Notes under the pieces: model-generated
Told to the model about the DNA's origin: nothing
Seen by the model: only the letters and a program-made list of their open reading frames with translations
Databases searched by the model: none
In this document: one piece after another, positions 33,206 to 42,062 of the stretch
Layout: the number at the start of each line of letters is the position of its first letter
Position numbering within the stretch: position 1 is the first letter of the stretch
Assembly: GCF_019550795.1 (NCBI RefSeq)
Contig: NZ_CP080545.1
Location: 327,001 to 391,000, forward strand
DNA length: 64,000 bases
Source of the DNA: Paenibacillus sp. sptzw28
GTDB lineage: Bacteria; Bacillota; Bacilli; Paenibacillales; Paenibacillaceae
Direction of reading: 5' to 3'
Program-made: the position numbers and the translations under genes

Positions 33206-33499
33206 TCACATCCAAAATTCTCATGTCGGACAAGCTGGCGGCATTTTTTGGCGCGTGAGAGGTTCGGAGCGAGTCAAATGTTAGGTATTCTAACTTTACA
33301 ATATTGTCACCTGATATGTAAGCGAATGCATTTCTGATATTCAAAACAAAATTCTTCCTGCAGTTTTTCATTGTTAATTATATTCTCATGCAATGTTATT
33401 TATTTTTTGTCGGATTCTGTAGGTTGCTGTAGTGAAAGGGATACTATCAAAGCATCGATTGAACGAGTTTCACAAAATTAAAGGAAACGGGGCTATTAT
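33206..33499. other. Upstream region of the amino acid importer
   Basis: AT-rich sequence with TTGTTAATTATATT near 33372-33386. It should contain the importer promoter and possibly a GlnL site, but no motif could be assigned with confidence. Confidence 0.35.
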
Positions 33500-34309
33500 A
33501 TGAAGAAATTGGGTCTAATCTTACTTGCGGCTGTTATTGCATTAACGCTGAGTGCTTGCGGCAATAAAGGAACCGCTGAAACAAGCTCGGCAGGGACTGC
33601 TCAGGCGGGAGATGCGAAAAAAGAGCTTGTAACATACACCTTTGGCACCGACGCGACATACCCTCCTTTCGAATTTGAAAAGGATGGCAAGTACATCGGC
33701 ATCGACATTGATCTGATTAACGCAATTGGCGCAGAAGAGGGCTTTCAGGTAGATCTGAAACCGATGGACTTTAAAGCCATTATTCCGGCGATCACGGCGG
33801 GCCAATTGGACGGCGCGGTAGCGGGAATCAGTATTACAGACGAGCGCAAGCAGGTCGTCGGTCTGTCGGACCCGTATTATAAAGCAGGACTTTCGCTTGT
33901 CGTTCGCTCTGATAATACAACTATTAAGGGCCCGGAAGATTTGAAGGGGAAAATGATTGCGATCAAAAAAGGCACGTCCGGCGCGAAGAAGGCGGAGGAG
34001 CTGGCGAAACAATACGGCGCGCAAATCAGATATTTTGACGACAGCCCGACGATGTTCCAGGAAGTAGTCAATAAAAACGCCGATGTAACGTTGGAAGATT
34101 ACCCGGTTATATCCTACAAGATTGCAGTGGATCCGAACGCTAATCTGAAAATCGTGGGCGATCGGCTCAACGGGGACTATTACGGAATTGCGGTCGGCAA
34201 AGATAACGAAGAGCTGCTGAAGAAAATAAATGATGGACTCAAAAAGCTTAAAGAAAACGGGAAGTATGATGAAATTGTCGAGAAATACGTTGGAAAAGCC
34301 GCACAATAG
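33500..34309 (+). CDS. Polar amino acid (glutamine-type) ABC substrate-binding lipoprotein
   Basis: The 269 residues have a signal peptide with lipobox 'LSAC' (C20). The SBP_bac_3 domain begins 'YTFGTDATYPPFEFEKDGKY' and 'IGIDIDLINAIGAEEGFQVD'. 'MDFKAIIPAITAGQLDGAVAG' and 'ISITDERKQVVGLSDPYYKA' are hallmarks of GlnH/ArtP/FliY-type proteins. AAAGGAAACGGGG precedes the ATG. It is the first gene of a transporter/asparaginase operon. Glutamine or asparagine is the probable ligand, judged from the neighbours. Confidence 0.93.
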   Translation: MKKLGLILLAAVIALTLSACGNKGTAETSSAGTAQAGDAKKELVTYTFGTDATYPPFEFEKDGKYIGIDIDLINAIGAEEGFQVDLKPMDFKAIIPAITAGQLDGAVAGISITDERKQVVGLSDPYYKAGLSLVVRSDNTTIKGPEDLKGKMIAIKKGTSGAKKAEELAKQYGAQIRYFDDSPTMFQEVVNKNADVTLEDYPVISYKIAVDPNANLKIVGDRLNGDYYGIAVGKDNEELLKKINDGLKKLKENGKYDEIVEKYVGKAAQ

Positions 34310-34359
34310 CAGCATATCGGAGGCGGAGCGGCAGGGCTGCTCCGCCGCCTATTGCACAC

Positions 34360-35055
34360 ATGAACACAAGGAATACTGATGAAGGGATGGTGAAGAGGTT
34401 GCATTTTACGCCGCAGGTTATTGTGGATGCATTACCCGTATTGCTGCAGGGTGTTCTGATTACGCTGAAGATTGCGTCCATTTCGTTATGCATTGCCTTT
34501 GTTATCGGCTTGATCGCTGGACTGATGAATACGTCCAGGAACAAGTTCCTGCGGGGAGCCGCTACGGCTTATGTCGATATTATCAGGGGGACGCCGCTCC
34601 TGGTTCAAATCTTTTTTATTTATTTGGGCCTGCCTGCTTTTCTGGATATTCGGCTATCTCCGGAGGTCGCGGGCATTGCGGCAGTAAGCTTGAATGCAGG
34701 CGCCTATATTGCAGAGGTTGTTCGCGGAGGCATTAAATCCATAAGCAAAGGCCAGGTGGAAGCGGCCAGGTCGCTTGGGTTAAGCCGGTTTTTGACGATG
34801 AGGCTGGTCATTCTCCCCCAAGCTTTACGTCGTATGATACCCGCATTTATGAATCAGTTTATTATTAGTATAAAAGATACTTCCCTGTTATCCGTCATTG
34901 GAATTCAGGAGCTGACGCAGAGCGGAGAAATTATTATTTCTTCGAACTTTCGCGCGTTTGAAATTTGGGGTGCAGTCGGTGTCTTCTATTTCATAATAAT
35001 CTATGCGCTAACCCAGTTATCCCGTCTGCTTGAGAGGAGGTACGAGCTGAAATGA
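34360..35055 (+). CDS. Polar amino acid ABC transporter permease (GlnP/HisM type)
   Basis: The 231 residues have about five membrane helices and the family coupling motif '[20 protein letters not shown]' followed by '[18 protein letters not shown]'. The N-terminal extension before '[19 protein letters not shown]' has no clear ribosome site, and a start at the ATG at 34387 is possible. The stop overlaps the ATPase start by 4 bp. It forms the importer with its two neighbours. Confidence 0.92.
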   Translation: MNTRNTDEGMVKRLHFTPQVIVDALPVLLQGVLITLKIASISLCIAFVIGLIAGLMNTSRNKFLRGAATAYVDIIRGTPLLVQIFFIYLGLPAFLDIRLSPEVAGIAAVSLNAGAYIAEVVRGGIKSISKGQVEAARSLGLSRFLTMRLVILPQALRRMIPAFMNQFIISIKDTSLLSVIGIQELTQSGEIIISSNFRAFEIWGAVGVFYFIIIYALTQLSRLLERRYELK

Positions 35056-35774
35056 TTAGCGTGCAAAACCTGAAAAAGAATTTCGGTTCGCTAGAAGTGC
35101 TGAAGGATATATCAACAACGGTGGAGGAGAAAGAGGTCGTTTGCGTTATCGGACCGTCCGGTTCGGGTAAAAGTACCTTCCTGAGGTGTTTGAACCTTCT
35201 TGAGGATGTGACCTCCGGGACAATTGTGATCGGAGATGCAGAGGTCACTTCACCGAAAACAAATATCGACCAGCTGCGTCAGAATGTAGGCATGGTATTC
35301 CAGCAGTTTAATTTATTCCCGCACTTGACCGTACTCGAAAACATTATGCTCGCGCCAAAATACGTGAAGAAGATGGACAAAAAGCTTAATGAGCAGCAAG
35401 CGATGGAGCTGCTGCGTAAGGTAGGCCTCGAAGGGAAAAGAGATGAATACCCCGAGCGTTTGTCGGGCGGTCAACAGCAGCGTGCGGCTATTGCCAGGGC
35501 GCTTGCGATGAATCCTCGCGTGATGCTGTTCGACGAACCGACATCGGCGCTCGATCCCGAGATGGTGGGTGAAGTTCTGCAGGTGATGAAGCGGCTGGCC
35601 CATGAAGGGATAACGATGATCGTCGTCACTCATGAAATGGGCTTCGCCCGTGAAGTGGCAGACCGTGTCATTTTCATGGATGGGGGATATATTATTGAAG
35701 AAGGGCCTCCTTCCGGGATATTTGATTCCCCGAAGCATGAACGCACAAAAGCATTTCTCGGCAAAATCCTGTAG
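35052..35774 (+). CDS. Polar amino acid ABC transporter ATPase (GlnQ type)
   Basis: The 240 residues contain Walker A 'GPSGSGKST', Q-loop '[17 protein letters not shown]', signature '[15 protein letters not shown]', Walker B '[14 protein letters not shown]' and H-loop '[19 protein letters not shown]', all standard for the GlnQ/HisP/ArtM group. It overlaps the permease gene by 4 bp, has GAGAGGAGG within that gene as ribosome site, and is followed by asparaginase. Confidence 0.94.
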   Translation: MISVQNLKKNFGSLEVLKDISTTVEEKEVVCVIGPSGSGKSTFLRCLNLLEDVTSGTIVIGDAEVTSPKTNIDQLRQNVGMVFQQFNLFPHLTVLENIMLAPKYVKKMDKKLNEQQAMELLRKVGLEGKRDEYPERLSGGQQQRAAIARALAMNPRVMLFDEPTSALDPEMVGEVLQVMKRLAHEGITMIVVTHEMGFAREVADRVIFMDGGYIIEEGPPSGIFDSPKHERTKAFLGKIL

Positions 35775-35798
35775 ATGGAATGAGAAGAAGGCGTGTAT

Positions 35799-36788
35799 AT
35801 GAAGAAAATACTTCTATTGACCACAGGCGGCACCATCGCCTCGGTATCCGGGAAAGACGGACTGGCTCCGGGAATTACGGATGAAGAAATCGTTAAGTAT
35901 TTGCCGGAGCTGGGTTCAATGTATAAGGTTGAAAGTAAAACGGTGATGGAGATTGACAGCACGAATATGCAGCCCGAGAACTGGGTGACTTTAGCTGAGG
36001 CTGTCTTCGAAAACTACGGCCGTTATGACGGATTTGTCATCACGCATGGCACCGATACGATGGGATATACATCCGCGGCGCTTTCTTATATGCTGCAAAA
36101 TTTGGCCAAACCGGTTGTCATTACAGGCTCCCAGGTTCCTATTGACTATGCAAACACCGACGCCAGAAAAAACATTGCCGACGCCGCCCGATTTGCTTGT
36201 GAAGCAGCCGGTGGCGTATTTATCGTTTTCAACGGTAAAGTGATTAACGGGACCAGAGCTGTGAAAATGAGAACCCGAAGCTACGATGCCTTTAGAAGTA
36301 TTAATCACCCATATATTGCTTATATTGAAGATGACGCGGTAACATACTGCAAGCCTTTATTACAAGAACATAGCAATAGGGTTAAGCTGGATACTGCTCT
36401 ATGCACCGATGTTTTTCTGTTAAAGCTGCATCCGGGAACGAAACCGGAGCTCTTCGATTTTCTTAAACAGCAGTACAAAGGCGTTATAATTGAAGGCTTC
36501 GGGCTGGGCGGAGTCCCGTTCCAAGGCAGAAACCTCGTCCCCAAGATCAATGAGCTGATTGATGCGGGAGTAGCTGTCGTAATCGCTACCCAATGTCTTG
36601 AGGAAGGCGGGGACCTTACTGTTTATGAAGTAGGGCGGAAAGTGAACGGGGAGCTCATTATTTCCTCCAAGGATATGAATAAAGAAGCGGTCGTGCCCAA
36701 ATTGATGTGGGCGCTCGGAAAGAGCACCGATCTGAGGATGATAAAGACCTTAATGGAAACGCCGATTGCAGGCGACAGGAACCTTTAG
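35799..36788 (+). CDS. ansA: L-asparaginase, type I (cytoplasmic)
   Basis: About 329 residues from the ATG at 35799 (a GTG at 35793 is an alternative). The N-terminal catalytic threonine lies in '[10 protein letters not shown]' (T12) and the second in '[14 protein letters not shown]'. '[22 protein letters not shown]' completes the pattern of the AnsA type. There is no signal peptide, so it acts in the cytoplasm, releasing ammonium from asparagine and forming aspartate. It sits 24 bp after the importer ATPase gene, so uptake and deamidation are coupled in one operon. Confidence 0.92.
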   Translation: MKKILLLTTGGTIASVSGKDGLAPGITDEEIVKYLPELGSMYKVESKTVMEIDSTNMQPENWVTLAEAVFENYGRYDGFVITHGTDTMGYTSAALSYMLQNLAKPVVITGSQVPIDYANTDARKNIADAARFACEAAGGVFIVFNGKVINGTRAVKMRTRSYDAFRSINHPYIAYIEDDAVTYCKPLLQEHSNRVKLDTALCTDVFLLKLHPGTKPELFDFLKQQYKGVIIEGFGLGGVPFQGRNLVPKINELIDAGVAVVIATQCLEEGGDLTVYEVGRKVNGELIISSKDMNKEAVVPKLMWALGKSTDLRMIKTLMETPIAGDRNL

Positions 36789-36789
36789 A

Positions 36790-36827
36790 TTGACAGCTGC
36801 CACACCTGTAACTATAATAATTACAGG
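36790..36827 (+). promoter_or_regulatory. Near-perfect sigma-A promoter with centred palindromic operator
   Basis: TTGACA (36790-36795), exactly 17 bp, then TATAAT (36813-36818), a full consensus promoter that starts right after the asparaginase stop. CCTGTAA (36805-36811) and TTACAGG (36821-36827) form a perfect inverted repeat centred on the -10 box. A strong promoter masked by an operator implies tight repression of the FrnE-like gene. Confidence 0.85.
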
Positions 36828-36860
36828 ATACAAACTTTAATTTGACAGGAGGCAGCAGTC

Positions 36861-37451
36861 GTGAGCTTAACGATTCAAGTTTACACTGATTTCGTATGTC
36901 CGTTTTGTTATTTGGGCAAGAAGCCGCTCGAGGACGCCATTGCGGGTAAAGATGTCCAAATCGAGTGGATGCCGTTCGAGCTGCGGCCTTATCCGAACCC
37001 GCCGATCGATCCGTGGTCGGACCCTTCCAAATTGGCCGGCTGGGAGCAGTATATTTATCCGAAAGCGAAAGAGTTTGGCGTGGATATGAAGCTGCCGCAC
37101 GTATCGCCGCATCCTTATACAGGGCTGGCGTTTGAAGGATATCAATTTGCCAAGGCGCATGGAAAAGCAAATGAGTTTTACATCCGCGTCTCCGATGCGT
37201 TTTACCAGGAAGAGCAGAATATTGGAGACATCGAAGTGCTGACGAAGCTGGCCGGCGAAATAAATCTCGACAGGGAGAGCTTTAAGTCGGCGTTGGAACG
37301 CGGAACGTACAAAGAGGCGCACCGGCGAGCGCTGCAGAAAGCGGCTGAGCAAAGAATCTCCGCCGTACCAACGTTCGTGATCGGAAGCAAGGTAATCCAA
37401 GGAGTTGCGAGCAAGGAGACGTTCGAAAGAGCGATATCCGAACAGCTGTAA
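36861..37451 (+). CDS. DsbA-family oxidoreductase (FrnE/YwbO type)
   Basis: This 196-residue cytoplasmic protein (no signal peptide) has a thioredoxin fold with active site C13-P-F-C16 in 'DFVCPFCYLGK' and the cis-proline loop in 'RISAVPTFVIGSKVI'. 'FELRPYPNPP' is a FrnE-group marker. GTG is the start, with GACAGGAGG upstream. FrnE-like proteins are disulfide isomerases or glutathione/bacillithiol-linked stress enzymes. The dedicated promoter/operator at 36790 suggests induction by thiol or electrophile stress. The regulator is not encoded nearby. Confidence 0.9.
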   Translation: MSLTIQVYTDFVCPFCYLGKKPLEDAIAGKDVQIEWMPFELRPYPNPPIDPWSDPSKLAGWEQYIYPKAKEFGVDMKLPHVSPHPYTGLAFEGYQFAKAHGKANEFYIRVSDAFYQEEQNIGDIEVLTKLAGEINLDRESFKSALERGTYKEAHRRALQKAAEQRISAVPTFVIGSKVIQGVASKETFERAISEQL

Positions 37452-37513
37452 GAAGCTGATATGTATAGTCCGAATCTCCACTTGAATTTGTGTGTTCGCA
37501 TAACTGATTTACC

Positions 37514-37575
37514 AAAATAGCCGTTTCATCTCCCGTTTAATCATCGTTTTATGGGGGAATGAAATGGTTATTTTT
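37514..37575. terminator. Bidirectional terminator after the FrnE-like gene
   Basis: AAAATAGCCGTTTCAT (37514-37529) pairs throughout, using two G-T pairs, with ATGAAATGGTTATTTT (37559-37574). Confidence 0.75.
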
Positions 37576-37696
37576 GTAGCATTAATACGAACATATGTGC
37601 TATAGTAAAGATAACTTGGAAAAATTGTTTGCCTGGACTTCATCCGGAAGAAACTGTAAAATCTACATATGCGTATTAGGGAGAGAGGTGATCGCC

Positions 37697-39439
37697 TTGT
37701 CATTCGTGACTCGGCTGCAGTGGTTTTTCAAATCGAGATGGGCCAGCTATGCGATAGCCGTGGGATTAATGACTTGCGTCAGCCTGCTGTCTATCATACC
37801 GCCGAAAATGATCGGGAACACGATTGACCATATCGGAAAAGGGGATTTGACGGCATCGGGTTTAAGCCAAACCGTGTTATTACTGGTTGGACTTTCCCTG
37901 CTTCTATATGTAATGGTCTATACATGGATTACGACCCTGTTCGGCAACTCGGCGCTGATCGAGAAGCTGCTCAGAGGACGGCTCCTCGCGCATTTGACCC
38001 GGATGACTCCGGCCTTCTTCCAGAGGAACAGCACTGGGCAGCTGATGGCGCTGGCGACCAACGACGTACTGGCCATCGGCCAGACGGCGGGATATGGCGT
38101 AATGACGCTCGTTAACACGCTGGTTGGCGCTTCCGTCGTCATTGTTACCATGATTTCCTTGATCAGCTTCAAATTAATGCTCGCGGCGCTGATCCCGCTG
38201 CCTGCTCTGGTCTTCGTAATTAGTAAACTTGGCAATCAAGTAAGAAACCGGTTTCTTGAGGCGCAAGCCTCTTTCGGCAAAATGAACGACCACGCGCTGG
38301 AATCGATTTCCGGCATCCGCGTCATTCGTTCCTATGTGCAGGAAGATCATGACCTCTCCGCTTTCGACAAAATGACCTCTGAGGTTATGAATAAGAACAA
38401 GCAAGTATCAATTCTAAACGCGCTCTTTCAGCCGATTATTTCATTGATCGTAGGAGTAAGCTATTCGATTGGCATAGGCTACGGCTCTTATCTGGTATTC
38501 GACGGGCAAATTACGCTCGGACAACTGATCTCATTTAACATTTATTTGGGAATGCTCATCTGGCCGATGATTTCCTTCGGCGAATTTATTAATGTGCTGC
38601 AGCGCGGGAGCGCCTCGGCGGATCGTTTGGACACGGCTTTGGCCCAGCCGGCGGATGTGCTGGAGCCTGAAGCGCCGACCGCAGTCGAAGCGCCAACGCG
38701 TATCGAGATGAAGAAGCTGTCCTTCACCTATCCTACATCCAGCCATCCCAGCCTTAATGAAATTTCCTTCCGCCTGGAGCGGGGGCAGACGCTTGGGATT
38801 GTAGGAAAGACAGGAAGCGGGAAGAGTACGCTGCTCAAGCAGCTGCTACGCCAATTTCCGGTTGAACAGGGAAAGCTGCTTATCTCGGGAGTTCCGGTTG
38901 AACAGATTGCTTTGGACCAGATGAAGCGCTGGGTCGCATATGTGCCGCAGGAGCATCTGCTGTTGTCCAAATCGATTCGGGATAATATCGCCCTGGGCAA
39001 GCCCGACGCCTCGCACAGCCAGATTGCCAGAGCGGTGGAGATGGCGTCGTTTACCCAGGATATAGCGCAAATGCCTGAGGGACTGGAGACGATAGTAGGC
39101 GAGAACGGCGTTATGCTGTCCGGCGGACAAAAGCAGCGTCTTGCAATTGCGAGAGCGCTCCTCATCGACTCGGAAATTCTGCTGCTCGATGATTCTTTAT
39201 CGGCTGTGGATGCGAGGACGGAGAGCCGGATACTCCATCATATCCGGCAGGAACGTGCGGGTAAAACAACATTAATTACGACGCACCGTCTATCCGCGGT
39301 CAGTCATGCGAATTGGATCCTTGTGCTCGATGAAGGACGGATACTGGAAGAAGGCACCCATGATGAGCTTATGATGCTTGGCGGCTGGTACAAGGAGCAA
39401 TGGGAGCGCCAGCAGATGGAAGCAAGCCTGGAGGAATAA
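37697..39439 (+). CDS. Heterodimeric ABC exporter, subunit with degenerate ATP site (BmrC/YheI-like)
   Basis: TTG at 37697 is preferred because AGAGAGGTGAT lies seven bases upstream. That gives 580 residues; the frame is open to 37595. Six membrane helices precede an ABC domain with Walker A 'GKTGSGKSTLL' and signature 'LSGGQKQRLAIARAL'. Walker B reads 'ILLLDDSLSAVD', with Asp where the catalytic Glu should be. A noncatalytic site of this kind is a hallmark of heterodimeric type IV exporters such as BmrCD. The partner follows 29 bp downstream. Substrates are probably amphiphilic drugs or lipids. Confidence 0.88.
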   Translation: MSFVTRLQWFFKSRWASYAIAVGLMTCVSLLSIIPPKMIGNTIDHIGKGDLTASGLSQTVLLLVGLSLLLYVMVYTWITTLFGNSALIEKLLRGRLLAHLTRMTPAFFQRNSTGQLMALATNDVLAIGQTAGYGVMTLVNTLVGASVVIVTMISLISFKLMLAALIPLPALVFVISKLGNQVRNRFLEAQASFGKMNDHALESISGIRVIRSYVQEDHDLSAFDKMTSEVMNKNKQVSILNALFQPIISLIVGVSYSIGIGYGSYLVFDGQITLGQLISFNIYLGMLIWPMISFGEFINVLQRGSASADRLDTALAQPADVLEPEAPTAVEAPTRIEMKKLSFTYPTSSHPSLNEISFRLERGQTLGIVGKTGSGKSTLLKQLLRQFPVEQGKLLISGVPVEQIALDQMKRWVAYVPQEHLLLSKSIRDNIALGKPDASHSQIARAVEMASFTQDIAQMPEGLETIVGENGVMLSGGQKQRLAIARALLIDSEILLLDDSLSAVDARTESRILHHIRQERAGKTTLITTHRLSAVSHANWILVLDEGRILEEGTHDELMMLGGWYKEQWERQQMEASLEE

Positions 39440-39468
39440 AGTTCTGTGAATCTATTAAAGGAGAACTT

Positions 39469-41238
39469 ATGATGCCGAAGCAATCCACGACGAGAAGACT
39501 GCTCGCGTATGCTCTCGTCTATAAATTCAGAATTATCGGCGCGCTGCTCATACTGTGCTGTGCGGTAGGCGCCGAGCTTGGCGGACCTTATATTACGAAA
39601 ACGATAATTGACCGGTATTTGTCCAAGGATACAGGCGATCTGGGGGCGGTGCTGGGGCTCCTTGCTCTGTATATGGGGCTGCTGCTCACGGCCAGTATCA
39701 GCAACTTTACGCAATCGTATATGCTGCAATCTACCGCGCTGCAAATTATCAAAAACATGCGGATGGACTTGATGCGGCACATTCAGCGGATTCCGCTGCG
39801 TTATTTTGACAATACGCCGATCGGTCAGGTTGTCTCGAGAATTGCCAATGACACGGAGGCTATCCGCGACTTGTTCATGAGCTTTATGGCGACGTTCGTC
39901 GTGAGCCTTGTCCAGTTAACGGGTATATTCATCGCGCTGTTTATCCTGGATGTGCATCTCGCATTGTTTTGCCTGCTGCTGCCGCCGCTGTTCGTGCTAA
40001 TCATGATTGTCCATCTGAAATACTCGAAAATCTTCATCACAATCATGCGTGCCCGTCTCAGCGATATGAACGCCATGATTAACGAATCGATCACCGTCAT
40101 GCCGATCATTCAGGCGTTTCGCCGGGAGAAAGTGACGCTGGACGAATTTGAAGTGCTGAATGAAGACCGCTATGTCAATCAGATCAAGCAATTCAAGGTT
40201 TTCTCCTTGTCTTCCCGCAATGCAGTGGGAACCATCGGCAGTCTAGTTACCGCAGCGGTGATTTGGTACTTTGGCCGGGACTCGCTTCAGACGGCAATTT
40301 CATTTGGTGTATTCTATGCCTTCATCGATTACCTGGGTCGGATCTTTCAACCGGTTATCGGAATTTTCGATCAGCTGACGAATGCGCAGCGTGCGTTTGT
40401 ATCCGCAGATAAGGTGTTTGCCATCATGGATATCGAAGGTGTTGAAGTCGAGAAGACGGATCAGGTGCGCCGTCCGGAAGGTGTAGTGAAATTCGACGAT
40501 GTCACATTCGCTTATAAAGAAGGGGAGAACGTTCTGAAGCGGATCTCTTTCGAGGCCCGTAAAGGGGAGACGGTTGCGCTTGTCGGTCATACGGGCTCCG
40601 GTAAGAGCTCGATCATTAATCTGCTGCTCGGCTTCTACGAACCGGGAGAGGGCAGGATCACGATTGATGGACGCGACATAACGACGTACTCCAAGCAAGA
40701 GCTGCGCAAGCATATGGGGATTGTTCTGCAGGACCCGTATTTGTTTGCCGGAGATATTAAATTCAATGTCAGCCTGTACAATGAAGACATTACATTGGAC
40801 CGGGTGAAAAGCGCGTTACGCGATGTAGGAGCCGCACCGTTCGTAGAACAGCTTCCTAACGGTTATGATGAGCAGGTGGTGGAGCGGGGGAGCACGCTTT
40901 CCTCCGGCCAAAGGCAGCTGATTTCTTTCGCCAGAGCGCTGGCTTTCGATCCCTCCATCCTGATACTGGATGAAGCTACGGCGAGCATCGACAGCGAGAC
41001 CGAGGGGTTAATTCAGAAAGCGCTGCAGGTCGTCAGCGAAGGCAGAACGACCTTGGTCATAGCGCATCGATTGTCGACCATTCGGGAAGCCGACCAGATT
41101 CTTGTCCTGCACCGCGGCGAAATAGTCGAACGGGGCAATCATGATGAGCTAATGGCGCTCGAAGGCAGATATTACAAGATGTATCAGCTGCAAAAAGGCG
41201 AGAAAGCATCACTTGCTGCTGCAGAAAGGACAGCTTAA
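39469..41238 (+). CDS. Heterodimeric ABC exporter, catalytic subunit (BmrD/YheH-like)
   Basis: ATG at 39469 (AAAGGAG upstream) gives 589 residues. Six membrane helices are followed by an ABC domain with Walker A 'GHTGSGKSSIINLLLG', signature 'LSSGQRQLISFARAL', Walker B 'ILILDEATASIDSETE' with the catalytic Glu, and H-loop 'VIAHRLST'. The noncanonical LSSGQ signature would pair with the degenerate nucleotide site of the first subunit, so sequence features of the two genes complement each other. A strong terminator follows. Confidence 0.9.
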   Translation: MMPKQSTTRRLLAYALVYKFRIIGALLILCCAVGAELGGPYITKTIIDRYLSKDTGDLGAVLGLLALYMGLLLTASISNFTQSYMLQSTALQIIKNMRMDLMRHIQRIPLRYFDNTPIGQVVSRIANDTEAIRDLFMSFMATFVVSLVQLTGIFIALFILDVHLALFCLLLPPLFVLIMIVHLKYSKIFITIMRARLSDMNAMINESITVMPIIQAFRREKVTLDEFEVLNEDRYVNQIKQFKVFSLSSRNAVGTIGSLVTAAVIWYFGRDSLQTAISFGVFYAFIDYLGRIFQPVIGIFDQLTNAQRAFVSADKVFAIMDIEGVEVEKTDQVRRPEGVVKFDDVTFAYKEGENVLKRISFEARKGETVALVGHTGSGKSSIINLLLGFYEPGEGRITIDGRDITTYSKQELRKHMGIVLQDPYLFAGDIKFNVSLYNEDITLDRVKSALRDVGAAPFVEQLPNGYDEQVVERGSTLSSGQRQLISFARALAFDPSILILDEATASIDSETEGLIQKALQVVSEGRTTLVIAHRLSTIREADQILVLHRGEIVERGNHDELMALEGRYYKMYQLQKGEKASLAAAERTA

Positions 41239-41245
41239 TCGTTTG

Positions 41246-41276
41246 AGGCCTGCCGGGAAAGGCAGGCCTTTTTTTA
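41246..41276 (+). terminator. Strong intrinsic terminator of the exporter operon
   Basis: AGGCCTGCC (41246-41254) and GGCAGGCCT (41261-41269) form a perfect stem followed by a run of seven T. Confidence 0.93.
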
Positions 41277-41411
41277 TAAAAATTCACTTCGCGAGTCATA
41301 TTAAAAATATTAGAATTCAGAGCTAACCCTCTCAAATGACTTTGACGTATTCGAAATCTATCAACATATTCTTATCGCTGTAAGGATAATCCGAGATAAG
41401 GAGGAATTCGA

Positions 41412-41870
41412 ATGGCTGACGCTCAGGTCAACGAAAGCGCCCGTAATTTTATGCTTTCAAACGAAATTTTTCAACAGCCCGGTGTGGATATATATGCACA
41501 GATGACGTACATTGTATTGAAATGTTACTCTTCCGAGTCTTACCTGCCCGATTTAAGGGTTATCGCCAAGCACGGCCGGATGAATCTCAAGCAGGTGACG
41601 AAGGCCTTGCAAAGCCTTGTCGAACTGAAGATTCTACCGCATAAGATCTATCGCCAAATGGTGGGCGACTTCCAGGATGACCGGCTGTCTTGGGCCGCAA
41701 AGGGTCTGCTTACGTTCTGTAAGGAGCATCCACATGTCAATTTGAACGATCTGCTGGAGCTATCGTGCGAGTCGGGCGAGGACGAACAAAGCATCCGCAG
41801 AGCGCTAAAGGAATTAAGCCAGTTCGGTTACTTGGAAGAATATCCGGAATGGAACAAAATAGCGAACTAA
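41412..41870 (+). CDS. Winged-helix protein, replication-initiator/DnaD-like N-domain type
   Basis: This 152-residue protein has a consensus AAGGAGG ahead of the ATG. 'GVDIYAQMTYIVLKCYSSES' and 'LRVIAKHGRMNLKQVTKALQ' form a winged helix like those of phage/plasmid replication initiators and conjugation-associated HTH proteins. A second helix-turn-helix-like unit is 'NLNDLLELSCESGEDEQSIR' followed by 'RALKELSQFGYLEE'. It precedes the ParM-like gene on the same strand, separated by a terminator-like hairpin. It may bind the DNA of the cassette; this is inference from context. Confidence 0.75.
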   Translation: MADAQVNESARNFMLSNEIFQQPGVDIYAQMTYIVLKCYSSESYLPDLRVIAKHGRMNLKQVTKALQSLVELKILPHKIYRQMVGDFQDDRLSWAAKGLLTFCKEHPHVNLNDLLELSCESGEDEQSIRRALKELSQFGYLEEYPEWNKIAN

Positions 41871-41882
41871 CGCCGTTAAGCG

Positions 41883-41915
41883 AGACCATTGGGAGCGATC
41901 CCGGTGGTCTTGTTT
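41883..41915 (+). terminator. Terminator between the winged-helix and ParM-like genes
   Basis: AGACCATTGGGA (41883-41894) pairs with TCCCGGTGGTCT (41899-41910) with one small mismatch around GCGA, followed by TGTTT. Confidence 0.7.
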
Positions 41916-42062
41916 CATTAAAACATCTTAACCTTTGTCAAACAGGCAGGAGTTTACAAATACAGATGGAATTGATTAAAGATAAACAATGTATCTCCAA
42001 ATACTACGCGGGGCTACAAAGTAATACCGAATGATATGATGACAATGAGGAGGCAAATCTTG

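Noticed and set aside
37595..37696. A bmrB-like leader peptide gene ahead of the ABC exporter
   Set aside because: The frame is continuous with the exporter gene and lacks its own stop, ribosome site and the attenuator hairpins expected of such a leader.
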